Of a stretch of DNA of 23,515 nt, positions 7,732-15,785 are shown one piece after another. Numbering within the stretch: position 1 is the stretch's first letter; each line of letters opens with the position of its first letter. Made by a program: the position numbers and the translations under genes. The stretch is from an uncultured Ruminococcus sp. (GTDB lineage: Bacteria; Bacillota; Clostridia; Oscillospirales; Ruminococcaceae): the NCBI GenBank assembly GCA_947167535.1, contig CAMVIL010000001.1:1-23515 (forward strand). Reading direction: 5' to 3'. Under the pieces are notes generated by a model. That model searched no databases. It was not told the origin of the DNA and saw only the letters and a program-made list of their open reading frames with translations.

Positions 7732-8465
7732 TGAATCTTAATTCACGTGATAAGCTGATTTTAATAGCAGTACTTACAATCGCAATTTGGGTTGCGGGTA
7801 TTATGTTCTTCATCAAGCCCGCCATCGACGCTGTAAAGCTCGCAAGCCAGACTCTCGATGCTAAGGAGATCGAACTTGCTGATCTTCAGAAGCAGATCAA
7901 GGAAGACGAGGATCTTCCTCAGAGATGTCAGGAAGCATACGACAAGGTCGTTAAGACCGCTGAGATCTTCTACCCCATGCAGAAACAGCATGAGGCTATG
8001 ATGGAGGTTCAGGATCTTCTCGATGTTAATAAGAAGACTGAGGAGCAGGATATTCAGAATCTCGATATGTCCATTACTACCGCTTCTTCGGTTAACCTTG
8101 CAAGATACGTTTACCATCCTTCGATGGTAACTACTACCTTCGACGAGATCATGCCCGATGATGTTGAAGAGGCTGCACAGATTGATTCCCTTTCTCTCGG
8201 TGCGTACAACATGAGCTTCTCCTTCAAGGCTAAGAAGGAAGATCTGATGAAGTTCTTTAACCAGATTCAGGACAGATCCCCCAGAAGCCTTATCATCGAC
8301 GGCGTTTCGATCGACAGCGTTGCAGAGAACGAGGATGACACTGATTGGAATGGCTCCATCACTATGGAGTACATCATGATCCCTGACTTCCCGTCTCCCG
8401 ATGATGTTGATAAGCTCTTCCCCGATGCTCCTGCTGATGTAGCAGTTGATGCAGTGGCAGAGTAA
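7731..8465 (+). CDS. pilO: PilO-like type IV pilus assembly protein
   Basis: The protein has 244 residues. A short cytoplasmic N-terminus (MNLNSRDK) precedes one transmembrane helix (about residues 9-29). A coiled-coil stretch follows (about 35-75, rich in Glu, Lys, Gln and Leu), then an external domain containing AYNMSFSFKAKKEDLMKFFN, as in PilO/GspM ferredoxin-like folds. The C-terminus is acidic and Ala-rich. PilO pairs with PilN to form the alignment complex on the outer face of the membrane. It is translationally coupled to the PilMN fusion by a one-base overlap. Similarity in sequence is weak, as is usual for PilO. The call rests on topology and on position directly after PilN, so it is moderately sure. 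Confidence 0.78.
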   Translation: MNLNSRDKLILIAVLTIAIWVAGIMFFIKPAIDAVKLASQTLDAKEIELADLQKQIKEDEDLPQRCQEAYDKVVKTAEIFYPMQKQHEAMMEVQDLLDVNKKTEEQDIQNLDMSITTASSVNLARYVYHPSMVTTTFDEIMPDDVEEAAQIDSLSLGAYNMSFSFKAKKEDLMKFFNQIQDRSPRSLIIDGVSIDSVAENEDDTDWNGSITMEYIMIPDFPSPDDVDKLFPDAPADVAVDAVAE

Positions 8466-8469
8466 AATG

Positions 8470-8528
8470 AAATAACCATTATATGGTAAGGGTGGAGTCA
8501 TATCCATTCTTGCCATGTAGTGTTATTT
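8470..8528 (+). promoter_or_regulatory. Long RNA hairpin between pilO and the prepilin genes
   Basis: An imperfect inverted repeat starts 5 bases after the pilO stop. GGTAAGGGTGGA (8485-8496) pairs with TCCATTCTTGCC (8503-8514) around a 6-base loop. The stem continues through 8478-8484 with 8515-8521, and AAATAAC (8470-8477 with one bulged C) with GTTATTT (8522-8528). The total is about 26 pairs. Five are G-U in the plus-strand transcript and would be A-C mismatches in the other strand, so the structure suits plus-strand RNA. No clean T-run follows directly, so it may attenuate, process or protect mRNA at the junction. Confidence 0.65.
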
Positions 8529-8612
8529 ATTGGTTAAAATTTTTAAGGCTTTATTTAGAGAGGGTAGAGACTTAAAAAGGCTATAGAATTATGAAAGGTG
8601 GTTACGGAAAAG

Positions 8613-11486
8613 ATGAAACGAGTAAACGGCAAAAACCAAAAAGGTTCGGTTCTGCTTGCCGTAGTTTGCTTTGGTATGATGTGCGTTACTATGGCAACAG
8701 TATGTTTGTCGCTTGTTAACTATTCTAACGGCGCAACTGCTAAAAACGTAATGCGTACTCAGGCAAAAGTTACCGCTGAAGCTTGTCTCACGGAGTACAT
8801 TGGCGCTTATACAGGCGACGTTGACCCCGCAGTTGACAGCGTAAACGGCGGCAAGCCAAAGTATACGTACCTTCAGAACCTCGCTGCTGGCTATACCGAG
8901 GCGGCTCCCAGAGTCATCAAGGTAAATAGCGCTGATGCGAACTTTGTGAAAAACTACGGCGAAGCTGAGATCCGCCTCTACGAAGACGGAGCTGGCGGTT
9001 TCAGAGTTAAGTGTGTTTGTACCGTAGGTAAGGGCGGTTATCTCAAGGCTCAGACCCAGAGTGCAAGCGTTAAGTTTGCGTCTGCATCTGCGAGTCCTCA
9101 GATCACCAGTGATGCGCTCGAGTGCTCGGAGGGATTCTCCGATACAGGCGGAAGACAGGCTAACATCTCCGGTGATATGCACATAGAGAGAAGAGTTATC
9201 CCCGGTTCCAGCCCTGTGGCTTACGAGCCTGATACCGTGTTGACCGTAGGTGTTAACGGCGGTACTTACAACTCTCACATATACAGTGAGAACTCTATCC
9301 AGCTTTCCAACGGCGGTACCTTTACCGACGTATACAACAAGACAGGAACGCTGAATTATCAGCCTAACAAAGATAACAACGTCGGCGATGCTTTCGTTCA
9401 GGCTCCTGTTATCTGGACTGACCAGTATCTGCTGGCTACCGATAACAACGCAGGCGTAGGTACCAAGGTCGGCAAGACTGATACACACCTTTACAACAGC
9501 TGGACTGCTGCAAAGGCAGGCAAAACTTACGACGCTGCCCATCTGGAGAACATGGATGGCTTCATCTATGTTGGTAAGCAGGTAATGTTCATCGGACCTT
9601 CGGGTGCGAACCTCTTTATCGGTTACACCAGCGATTCGGGCGGAACTATGTCCAAGCCGATCGACCTTTACTGCGGCGGCGCATATTTTGGTCAGATCAA
9701 TTCTCACGTTCTCTCAGGCGGTACTCAGAGCGTCAACGGTCAGTTCCAGGCAGCTCGCGGCGTTAAGTTCCCTCAGGGCGTTGCTCAGACAGGCGGCACA
9801 GCAGTTACCAATGCTGACGGTACTATCAAGGGCGGCGGCGGCGCTAAGGACTACACAATAAACGGAAACGTTTATTGCTATGATAACGGCGAGACCGCTT
9901 CTAATCCTTACAGCACTTCCGGAAGCCTTTATTGGTTCAGCACTGAAACCGGTAAAACGATCCATATTACAGGTGATCTGACCGTTGAGCATGATATATT
10001 CATGACGTCAGGAAACACAATCAAGGTTGACGGTAGTGTACACATTGGCGGTAAGGTATACATCATTAGCAGAGGTACATGGAACTCCATGAAGAGAGTA
10101 ATGGTAGTAGACCCTGCCAAGGTAGCTGAGATCGAAGTAGCAACTACTCCTAAGAAGATCTCCTACTCCTCACATAATTATGTTACTGCCGGCGTCAAGG
10201 TTGACACCGTTGTTGACAAGACAGGCGTTACTTCTTCTCCAAGAGATGCTATTCCTCTGAAGGGATATCAGGCATCTACAGGTGTTCGTACCGATAACAG
10301 AAGCAAGCTGAGAAATATCTATAAGAACGCTACTACCAACAAGATCTTTGATGCATCATTCAATGGCAGCAGTTCGTACCATTCATATGCAAAGGATATC
10401 TCCCTGAAGTATGCAGAAGCTATGGCTACCAAGATGTCCGAATCCAACAAGTATAAGGACAAACACACGGGCGATGTGAAGAGCGTTCTGACCAAGCACA
10501 CTGGCAACGGCAGCACCGTATATGAGATCGGCACAAGCTGCTACATGGTTCCCTCGGATATTCAGGAACCAGGCAACAATGCTGATGATGAGGCTAAGAA
10601 CAAGAGATATGTTGTCAAGCTCGTTCAGGACGACATAGTGCTTGCACTTCCTATCCAGAACGGTGACAAGGGATCTCCGCTGATCTTCGTAGATGCTACC
10701 GAGCGCGTGGTCGATGCCGTCTCCAAGAAAGGACCTTTCCTGTACATCATGTATTACTATGCAGGCAGCGGTTCGGTTACCAGAAATGGTTCTACGGGCG
10801 ATGTTACCATCAACAATTGTCTCTATTTAAGTGAGGACGCTGGCAGACCTGATGGTTTCCATAAAGTTCAGAATGTTTATGTTAACGGCTCATTCCAGGA
10901 AGTAACCGTAAATATGAAGAATTCCACTAAGGACTTCAGAACCAACACCTGTCCCGACATCAGACTCGGACGTACTGACTACGGCAGGACCTGGATCTCC
11001 GATGTTGATCTGTATACTCCTTATGAAGTATCTGTTGAGATCCACGAGGATACGATAAGCAAGACTTACTTTGTAGATCCTGACCTTATCGCTCCCAACA
11101 TTGCAAACGTTAACGATCCCAGTGAGCTGGGTGGCTCCGGCGATACGTATACTGACCCGAATACGGGTTCCAGCGTAACGAGGATCAGAAGTCAGTTCTA
11201 TCAGAATCTCATAATCAACATGGTTCCCGATGATGTAGATTACTACTTCCAGGGCACCGACACCAGAGCTCAGGGTATACTTTACGCTCCTGCGAGTAAC
11301 GTTGTATTCACCAGTGCTCAGATCATGTGGTACGGTCAGGTCAAGTGCAAGACCTTTACCGTACAGGGAGAAGTTTCCAACCCTGTAATTACTGATATCC
11401 CTGCAGCCGCAGGCTCTATACTTGACTTTATCAATATATCCAACACAAGCGCTACGGGTATCCAGATACAGTACTACGAGTACTAA
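8613..11486 (+). CDS. Giant PilX/GspK-like prepilin with large extracellular domain
   Basis: This is a 957-residue protein. The N-terminus has a short basic leader ending in QKG, then SVLLAVVCFGMMCVTMATV, a type III prepilin-like signal and helix with the cut expected after Gly16. The usual Glu at mature position 5 is absent (Ala instead), as in GspK and some PilX tip proteins. The rest is a large external region rich in Gly, Thr, Asn and Val with alternating short strands (ISGDMHIERRV, HITGDLTVEHDIFMTSGN, IKVDGSVHIGGKVYII), suggesting a beta-helix or bactofilin-like stack. A C-terminal part contains GILYAPASNVVF. I chose ATG 8613, with AAAGGTGG upstream; a GTG 15 bases earlier overlaps that site. 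It lies first of three prepilin-like genes. Surface or tip function is inferred. Confidence 0.75.
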   Translation: MKRVNGKNQKGSVLLAVVCFGMMCVTMATVCLSLVNYSNGATAKNVMRTQAKVTAEACLTEYIGAYTGDVDPAVDSVNGGKPKYTYLQNLAAGYTEAAPRVIKVNSADANFVKNYGEAEIRLYEDGAGGFRVKCVCTVGKGGYLKAQTQSASVKFASASASPQITSDALECSEGFSDTGGRQANISGDMHIERRVIPGSSPVAYEPDTVLTVGVNGGTYNSHIYSENSIQLSNGGTFTDVYNKTGTLNYQPNKDNNVGDAFVQAPVIWTDQYLLATDNNAGVGTKVGKTDTHLYNSWTAAKAGKTYDAAHLENMDGFIYVGKQVMFIGPSGANLFIGYTSDSGGTMSKPIDLYCGGAYFGQINSHVLSGGTQSVNGQFQAARGVKFPQGVAQTGGTAVTNADGTIKGGGGAKDYTINGNVYCYDNGETASNPYSTSGSLYWFSTETGKTIHITGDLTVEHDIFMTSGNTIKVDGSVHIGGKVYIISRGTWNSMKRVMVVDPAKVAEIEVATTPKKISYSSHNYVTAGVKVDTVVDKTGVTSSPRDAIPLKGYQASTGVRTDNRSKLRNIYKNATTNKIFDASFNGSSSYHSYAKDISLKYAEAMATKMSESNKYKDKHTGDVKSVLTKHTGNGSTVYEIGTSCYMVPSDIQEPGNNADDEAKNKRYVVKLVQDDIVLALPIQNGDKGSPLIFVDATERVVDAVSKKGPFLYIMYYYAGSGSVTRNGSTGDVTINNCLYLSEDAGRPDGFHKVQNVYVNGSFQEVTVNMKNSTKDFRTNTCPDIRLGRTDYGRTWISDVDLYTPYEVSVEIHEDTISKTYFVDPDLIAPNIANVNDPSELGGSGDTYTDPNTGSSVTRIRSQFYQNLIINMVPDDVDYYFQGTDTRAQGILYAPASNVVFTSAQIMWYGQVKCKTFTVQGEVSNPVITDIPAAAGSILDFINISNTSATGIQIQYYEY

Positions 11487-11501
11487 TAGGGGGTGCGATA
11501 A

Positions 11502-12314
11502 ATGAGAATTAAAAAGAATCAGTCAGGTATGACTCTTGTCGAAGTCGTTATCGCACTTGGTGTTTTCAGCTTTACATTCCTTGGCGTAACAATGTGTCTG
11601 GCGGCGGCTCTTAAGCTCAACAACAGAAACATGCTGAGAGACAGAGAGCTGAATGTTCAGCAGAAGGCAATCGAAGAGCACAAGGCCGAAGGTGTTGCGC
11701 TCCTCTCTACCGGACAGGGTGGTCTCGGACTTGGCGGCAACAAGATAGTTTTCGGAAACACTGCTGCTGCTCTTGAGGATGGACAGCTCTCTGCCGGTGT
11801 GGGAACACTCGGTTCGGTCACTCTGTTCCATGCGGTAAAAACTGCTGCACAGGGTAATACCTACAACTTCGAGATCAAGGGTATTTCCAGCCCCCGCAAT
11901 ACGCTGGGCAACTCTACTCTTGAGGCAATCGATCAGTCTGCGGGTATATATCACCTGCACGTAATCAGCAATTATACCGGAAGCGTTGATGTTATCATTA
12001 ACATCAGCGGCGGTGAGATCTTTGAGGGAAGCCACTCTAACGGCTATGTAAACACCTCTTCGATCTATGCACGTACTCTGGCTCCCGCAGGTTCGGGCGG
12101 TGCCGTAGCAGGCGCTATGCCTTCGGAGCTGTTGGTAGGTTACGCCAATTCGGGTACTGTAAACGACATCAAGATCACCTGCAATGCTGATAACGGTACT
12201 TCATTCACAAAGACGATCAATGCCGGTTGGCTCACAGGCCCAAAAGGTGCTGCTTATGTTGTTATCGACTCGGGCGGCAACTGCAGCGCATGTGGCGCCG
12301 GCGAGAACCCCTGA
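11502..12314 (+). CDS. PilV/GspI-like prepilin
   Basis: The protein has 270 residues with a textbook prepilin N-terminus: MRIKKNQSG, cut, then MTLVEVVIALGVFSF. Glu is at mature position 5, followed by the hydrophobic alpha-1 helix and an amphipathic continuation (RDRELNVQQKAIEEHKAEG). The external domain is Gly-, Ser- and Asn-rich with beta-type stretches and ends with a CSACG motif near the C-terminus. The GMTLVEVVIALGVF pattern is typical of PilV and GspI minor pilins. It is larger than a normal major pilin. GGGGGTG precedes the ATG, and the gene sits 15 bases after the giant PilX-like gene and 24 bases before the next prepilin. The prepilin class is sure. The exact subunit role is inferred from order and neighbours. 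Confidence 0.85.
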   Translation: MRIKKNQSGMTLVEVVIALGVFSFTFLGVTMCLAAALKLNNRNMLRDRELNVQQKAIEEHKAEGVALLSTGQGGLGLGGNKIVFGNTAAALEDGQLSAGVGTLGSVTLFHAVKTAAQGNTYNFEIKGISSPRNTLGNSTLEAIDQSAGIYHLHVISNYTGSVDVIINISGGEIFEGSHSNGYVNTSSIYARTLAPAGSGGAVAGAMPSELLVGYANSGTVNDIKITCNADNGTSFTKTINAGWLTGPKGAAYVVIDSGGNCSACGAGENP

Positions 12315-12338
12315 CCGAATTAAGGAGGTAAATCTGAA

Positions 12339-14675
12339 ATGAAAAAACTTCTTAAGAAAGGTTTTACGCTTGTAGAGCTCATAGTAGTACTGATGCTTAT
12401 GGGTATCATAACGACTTGTATCGTTATGGCGATCAGACCTGTAACTCAGCTCTATGCGGACATTAACTACAAGTATGAAGAAGAGAACAGTGCTATCACA
12501 TTGTTCGACTTCATAAACGGTGATCTTAGATATGCCACAAAGGTCAATGTTGTTTCCAAGTCAAGTGACGACCTGTCATGGTTATCCGCTCACTCCGGTG
12601 AGTATAAGAACTTCATGATGTTCAGCAATGATACCAGATCTATCAGCAATAAGGGTGCAAGAGGATACGTTAAGTATGGTCTTACTAGCGGAACTGCTGA
12701 CTGGAAGTATGTAGTTTCTGAAAGTCTGTATGGTGAGAACGATTATCAGTTCTCTATCGACAGCTACGACACAGCGCTCGGACAGCAGAGCCTGACCATT
12801 ACTGCAGAGGCTCATCCCATGAAGATGACAGCAGACGGCGCGGGCTTTGAGGTCAACAAACGCAAGCCTTACACTTATAAGGAAGCTATCCAGTTTGTAA
12901 ATATGCGCTATGCGCAGTCCCACGTTAATCACCTGACTGTTAACTTCAATGTTTCAGTTAACAGCTCAGACAAGTACATCTTCATACTTTACTCCAAGCC
13001 TAAGGATCTGCCTTCGGCTCCCGTATCTGTTGGTCCTACCGGTTCTCAGATTGGACCTCACAACGATTCCAACAAGAAGAACAAGGTAGTTAAGTATGAT
13101 GAGGGCGCAGCTCCTGCTGTTCCCGGTGCTACTCCCAAGCTTATAGTTCACTTCTATAACACTGTTAAACAGCCTTATCGTATGTACAAGGTTGCTACTA
13201 CCGGTTGTACATGGTCCAGATCTGATGGAGTGGAAAGTGCTAAGGATCAGATCAATCGTGTAACTACTGATGTTGTAGTTACCGCAATAAGTACGGGTAA
13301 TACCTTTAGAGTATTGACTGATATGGTCGGCGGTGAAAAGGAAATTTACAAGATGGATTCAGATGAATTTGCAGCACTTACGGGTGAGGTTCATAAATAC
13401 ATCTGGTACGATGATACTCCCACCCCCTCTGATCCGTCTGAATTTATCCACACCGATCCTTACGATCCTCCCGGCAAACTCAGCCCGACAAAGCTTCTGA
13501 AGATCCATTACATTCCCTGTGACACAGATGATCCTAAGATCGGTCTGAGAATATATGATGGCGACAGTGTTACCTATCCCTCGGCTAAGATCAGCTTTAA
13601 CGGCGATGAAGTAATGCTCCCCAACGGCGGCGATTACTTTGCTTATGATGGAGGCACAGAGATTTATGTTGAAGTTGAGTTTACAATGGATGACGGTGCA
13701 GTACACCTAAAATCAACTGATGAATACAAAAACGTTCTCAAGGATTATGAAGTATGGGGTGAAGAAGACATTACCAGCCCAGATGGGGTAAGGGAGATAT
13801 GGCTCTATAACGGTGAAGCCAAGGAAAATAGAGACGATCTTCCCCTTCCTGATCCATATGAAAAGGAAATACTTCTTCACTATATGTGGACTCCTCCCAC
13901 AGCTGATTGGGACAAGAGCCCCACTAACGGACTTGTATTCAAGGATAAGGACGGAGCTGCCAACTCTTCCAAGACCAACGAGGGTGCTATCCCCAACAAT
14001 GGTGAATTCAGAAGAAAAGCCGAAGGCGATAGCTTTGATATCACTGTAACTTTGATAAAGTCTGCTGCTATCGTTCATGTTGTTAATATAAACAAGTACA
14101 CTGACGATAGTACTGCTCTGCTGATTCTCAACGACAGTTCCGCAGATGAATACTGGATCAGCAACGGCGCTGCTTACGAGAATAAGTCTGACGTTCCGGG
14201 TATGAACGAGGTCAATAAGAAGATCAATCTCCACTATTTAGGCGGTACTGATTATACTGATGGTCTCGCGATCATCGACAATGACTCCCTGACGGACTCC
14301 ATTAAGGTCGGTGACGATTTCGTTCCCAACGGTGGTATTTACGGCTGGTACGCTGATGGCGGCGAGGCTTCGGTTACTGTAACCCTCGTTTACGGCAGTT
14401 CTTCTGCAAAGGTATCCTATAAGTCTATCGGAAGTGACTGGCCTGATGATGAGCCTGTTATACCAGATCTGAACACAAACTCTAAAGATGATTACTGGTT
14501 CTACGGTGGTGCATGCTACGAAAACGAAGCTGATGCAAAAGCAGCTAAGGAAGCTGCTGAAGGCGGCTCTGCTCCCGAAAGTACCGAGATGTCCGTAACC
14601 GGCAATGGTGTGGCTGCTGCAGTACAGGCATTCTACAAGAGAATGGCATTTGTACCTTACAGCAAGGCAGTTTAA
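12339..14675 (+). CDS. Giant PilW/GspJ-like prepilin with four tandem repeats
   Basis: This is a 778-residue protein. The N-terminus MKKLLKKG, cut, FTLVELIVVLMLMGIIT is a classical prepilin signal with Glu at mature position 5. A region of normal PilW/GspJ size follows (about residues 40-260), with YADINYKYEEENSAITLFDF after the helix as in GspJ-like pilins. Residues about 268-741 are four degenerate tandem repeats starting at 268, 386, 511 and 629. The last about 35 residues are Ala-rich, with no sorting signal or second membrane segment seen. GGAGG precedes the start. It is the last gene before the strong terminator. The head may be an adhesive or spacer module on a minor pilin; that is inference. 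Confidence 0.83.
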   Translation: MKKLLKKGFTLVELIVVLMLMGIITTCIVMAIRPVTQLYADINYKYEEENSAITLFDFINGDLRYATKVNVVSKSSDDLSWLSAHSGEYKNFMMFSNDTRSISNKGARGYVKYGLTSGTADWKYVVSESLYGENDYQFSIDSYDTALGQQSLTITAEAHPMKMTADGAGFEVNKRKPYTYKEAIQFVNMRYAQSHVNHLTVNFNVSVNSSDKYIFILYSKPKDLPSAPVSVGPTGSQIGPHNDSNKKNKVVKYDEGAAPAVPGATPKLIVHFYNTVKQPYRMYKVATTGCTWSRSDGVESAKDQINRVTTDVVVTAISTGNTFRVLTDMVGGEKEIYKMDSDEFAALTGEVHKYIWYDDTPTPSDPSEFIHTDPYDPPGKLSPTKLLKIHYIPCDTDDPKIGLRIYDGDSVTYPSAKISFNGDEVMLPNGGDYFAYDGGTEIYVEVEFTMDDGAVHLKSTDEYKNVLKDYEVWGEEDITSPDGVREIWLYNGEAKENRDDLPLPDPYEKEILLHYMWTPPTADWDKSPTNGLVFKDKDGAANSSKTNEGAIPNNGEFRRKAEGDSFDITVTLIKSAAIVHVVNINKYTDDSTALLILNDSSADEYWISNGAAYENKSDVPGMNEVNKKINLHYLGGTDYTDGLAIIDNDSLTDSIKVGDDFVPNGGIYGWYADGGEASVTVTLVYGSSSAKVSYKSIGSDWPDDEPVIPDLNTNSKDDYWFYGGACYENEADAKAAKEAAEGGSAPESTEMSVTGNGVAAAVQAFYKRMAFVPYSKAV
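13140..14561 (+). repeat. Four degenerate tandem protein repeats in the PilW-like prepilin
   Basis: Repeat units begin near residues 268, 386, 511 and 629 and are 117-125 residues long. Each starts with a short strand (LIVHFYN, LKIHYIP, ILLHYMW, INLHYLG). In repeats 2 to 4 a LPNGG/IPNNG/VPNGG turn appears about 40 residues on, followed by a beta stretch (EVEFTM, DITVTLI, SVTVTLV). The units end in a Trp-Tyr motif (YIWYDD, IWLYNGEAKEN, YWISNGAAYEN, YWFYGGACYEN). The repeats have diverged at DNA level, so this is old duplication. Repeat 1 is the most divergent. Confidence 0.72.
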
Positions 14676-14693
14676 AATCAAAACACAATTTCA

Positions 14694-14719
14694 CAAGCGG
14701 CGCGCAAAACCGCCGCTTG
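14694..14719 (+). terminator. GC-rich hairpin after the prepilin genes
   Basis: CAAGCGGCG (14694-14702) and CGCCGCTTG (14711-14719) form a perfect 9-bp stem with an 8-base loop. It starts 18 bases after the stop of the PilW-like gene and sits just before the T-tract terminator. It has no T-run of its own on the plus strand and may act as a pausing or 3'-end protecting element. Confidence 0.6.
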
Positions 14720-14722
14720 CTG

Positions 14723-14759
14723 AAAAAATCCCCCGGGCTGACGGCTCGGAGGATTTTTT
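14723..14759. terminator. Bidirectional rho-independent terminator shared by the pilus operon and pilD
   Basis: AAAAAATCC (14723-14731) pairs with GGATTTTTT (14751-14759). After one mismatch, CCGGGC (14733-14738) pairs with GCTCGG (14744-14749) with one G-U pair, around the loop TGACG. Six T follow on the plus strand, and six A precede it, giving a T-run on the minus strand. It therefore terminates both converging units. Confidence 0.9.
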
Positions 14760-14780
14760 GAGCAAATTATTTAGAAATGC

Positions 14781-15644
14781 TTAGTAAGGAAATACGGGAT
14801 CAAACGGAAGATTCATTATTGCGTCTTCACCGTAAACGATCTCTGCAAGACCCGTGAAATTCATGTACCAGTTGGCTATATCAAAGCCCCACAGCATCGC
14901 GATCAGGATACCGATGGAGAGCCACGGTCCGAATGCGAACGCCGATTCGCCGTTTATCCGCTTGAGGATAACCCCCGCGATGGCGCCGAGCACGATGCCG
15001 AGCAGAAGTGCTACCAGTATGCGCGAGGTGCCGAGGAAGAATCCCGCACCTGCCATAAGATATACATCTCCGAGACCCATTGCTTTGCCTTTTGAGATCA
15101 GGAAGATCAGCAGCAGCGGGACAGACGCCGCGAAGAGACCGATTATGTGGCTCTTGAGCGGAACACCGCCTCTGCCGTAGCAGAAGATCATTTCGGGTAT
15201 CGCAAGTATTGCGATGAAAATGCAGACACCGGTCGAGATAAGCTGTGTGTCCCAGTCCATGAAGAATACAACGATAAGCGCGGAATATACCAGACAGCAG
15301 AGGATCGTGTAGAGCATTCTGCCTGAAACGAAATCCATCTTGAGTGCGATCAGTACCCAGCCCACTGCGTTGAGACTTTCAACTACCGTGTATCGGGGGG
15401 AGATCTGGTCTCCGCAGGCTCGGCACTTGCCTCGAAGCAGGCACCAGCTGACTATCGGGATGAGGTCGCGCTTTAGGATCGGCGTACCGCACTTCATGCA
15501 GTGTGAGTTTGATTTTATCAGCGATTCCTCTTTAGGCAGACGGTAAATGCAGACATTCAGAAAGCTGCCTACCACCGCTCCGAAAAGGAACATGAACACG
15601 TAAAGTATAACAATAGATATATTGTATTGAAGCTCGGGTGACAT
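14781..15644 (-). CDS. pilD: Prepilin peptidase / N-methyltransferase PilD
   Basis: The protein has 287 residues, the normal size for full-length PilD. The N-terminal domain carries GSFLNVCIYRLP (residues 26-37) and two CxxC pairs (C49/C52 and C74/C77) of the zinc-binding methyltransferase part. The peptidase part has its two aspartate motifs, MDWDTQLIS (D130/D132) and GLGDV (D193). It is polytopic, with about eight hydrophobic segments. PilD cuts prepilins after the conserved Gly and methylates the new N-terminus at the inner membrane, so the three prepilins next door are its expected substrates. It has its own promoter and a perfect AAAGGAGGTG site, and it converges on the shared terminator. 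All key residues are present, so it is expected to be active. Confidence 0.95.
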   Translation of the reverse strand: MSPELQYNISIVILYVFMFLFGAVVGSFLNVCIYRLPKEESLIKSNSHCMKCGTPILKRDLIPIVSWCLLRGKCRACGDQISPRYTVVESLNAVGWVLIALKMDFVSGRMLYTILCCLVYSALIVVFFMDWDTQLISTGVCIFIAILAIPEMIFCYGRGGVPLKSHIIGLFAASVPLLLIFLISKGKAMGLGDVYLMAGAGFFLGTSRILVALLLGIVLGAIAGVILKRINGESAFAFGPWLSIGILIAMLWGFDIANWYMNFTGLAEIVYGEDAIMNLPFDPVFPY

Positions 15645-15677
15645 TATTTCACCTCCTTTGTAAATTGATTTAACATT

Positions 15678-15706
15678 AGTATATCATATTTTTTACCTAA
15701 TTTCAA
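15678..15706 (-). promoter_or_regulatory. Promoter of pilD
   Basis: On the minus strand TTGAAA (15701-15706) and TATACT (15678-15683) are 17 bases apart, with TG one base before the -10 (TGATATACT), an extended -10. Transcription should start near 15671. GGAGG follows before the pilD ATG at 15644. I found no equally good promoter in the opposite direction for pilB in this 141-base gap. Confidence 0.75.
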
Positions 15707-15785
15707 TAGTAAATCATTAAAATATCGCGGTTTTTTGCGTGGGTGTGCGCGGAAGATTGAAGCCGCGGGACGGGAGAACTGATAT

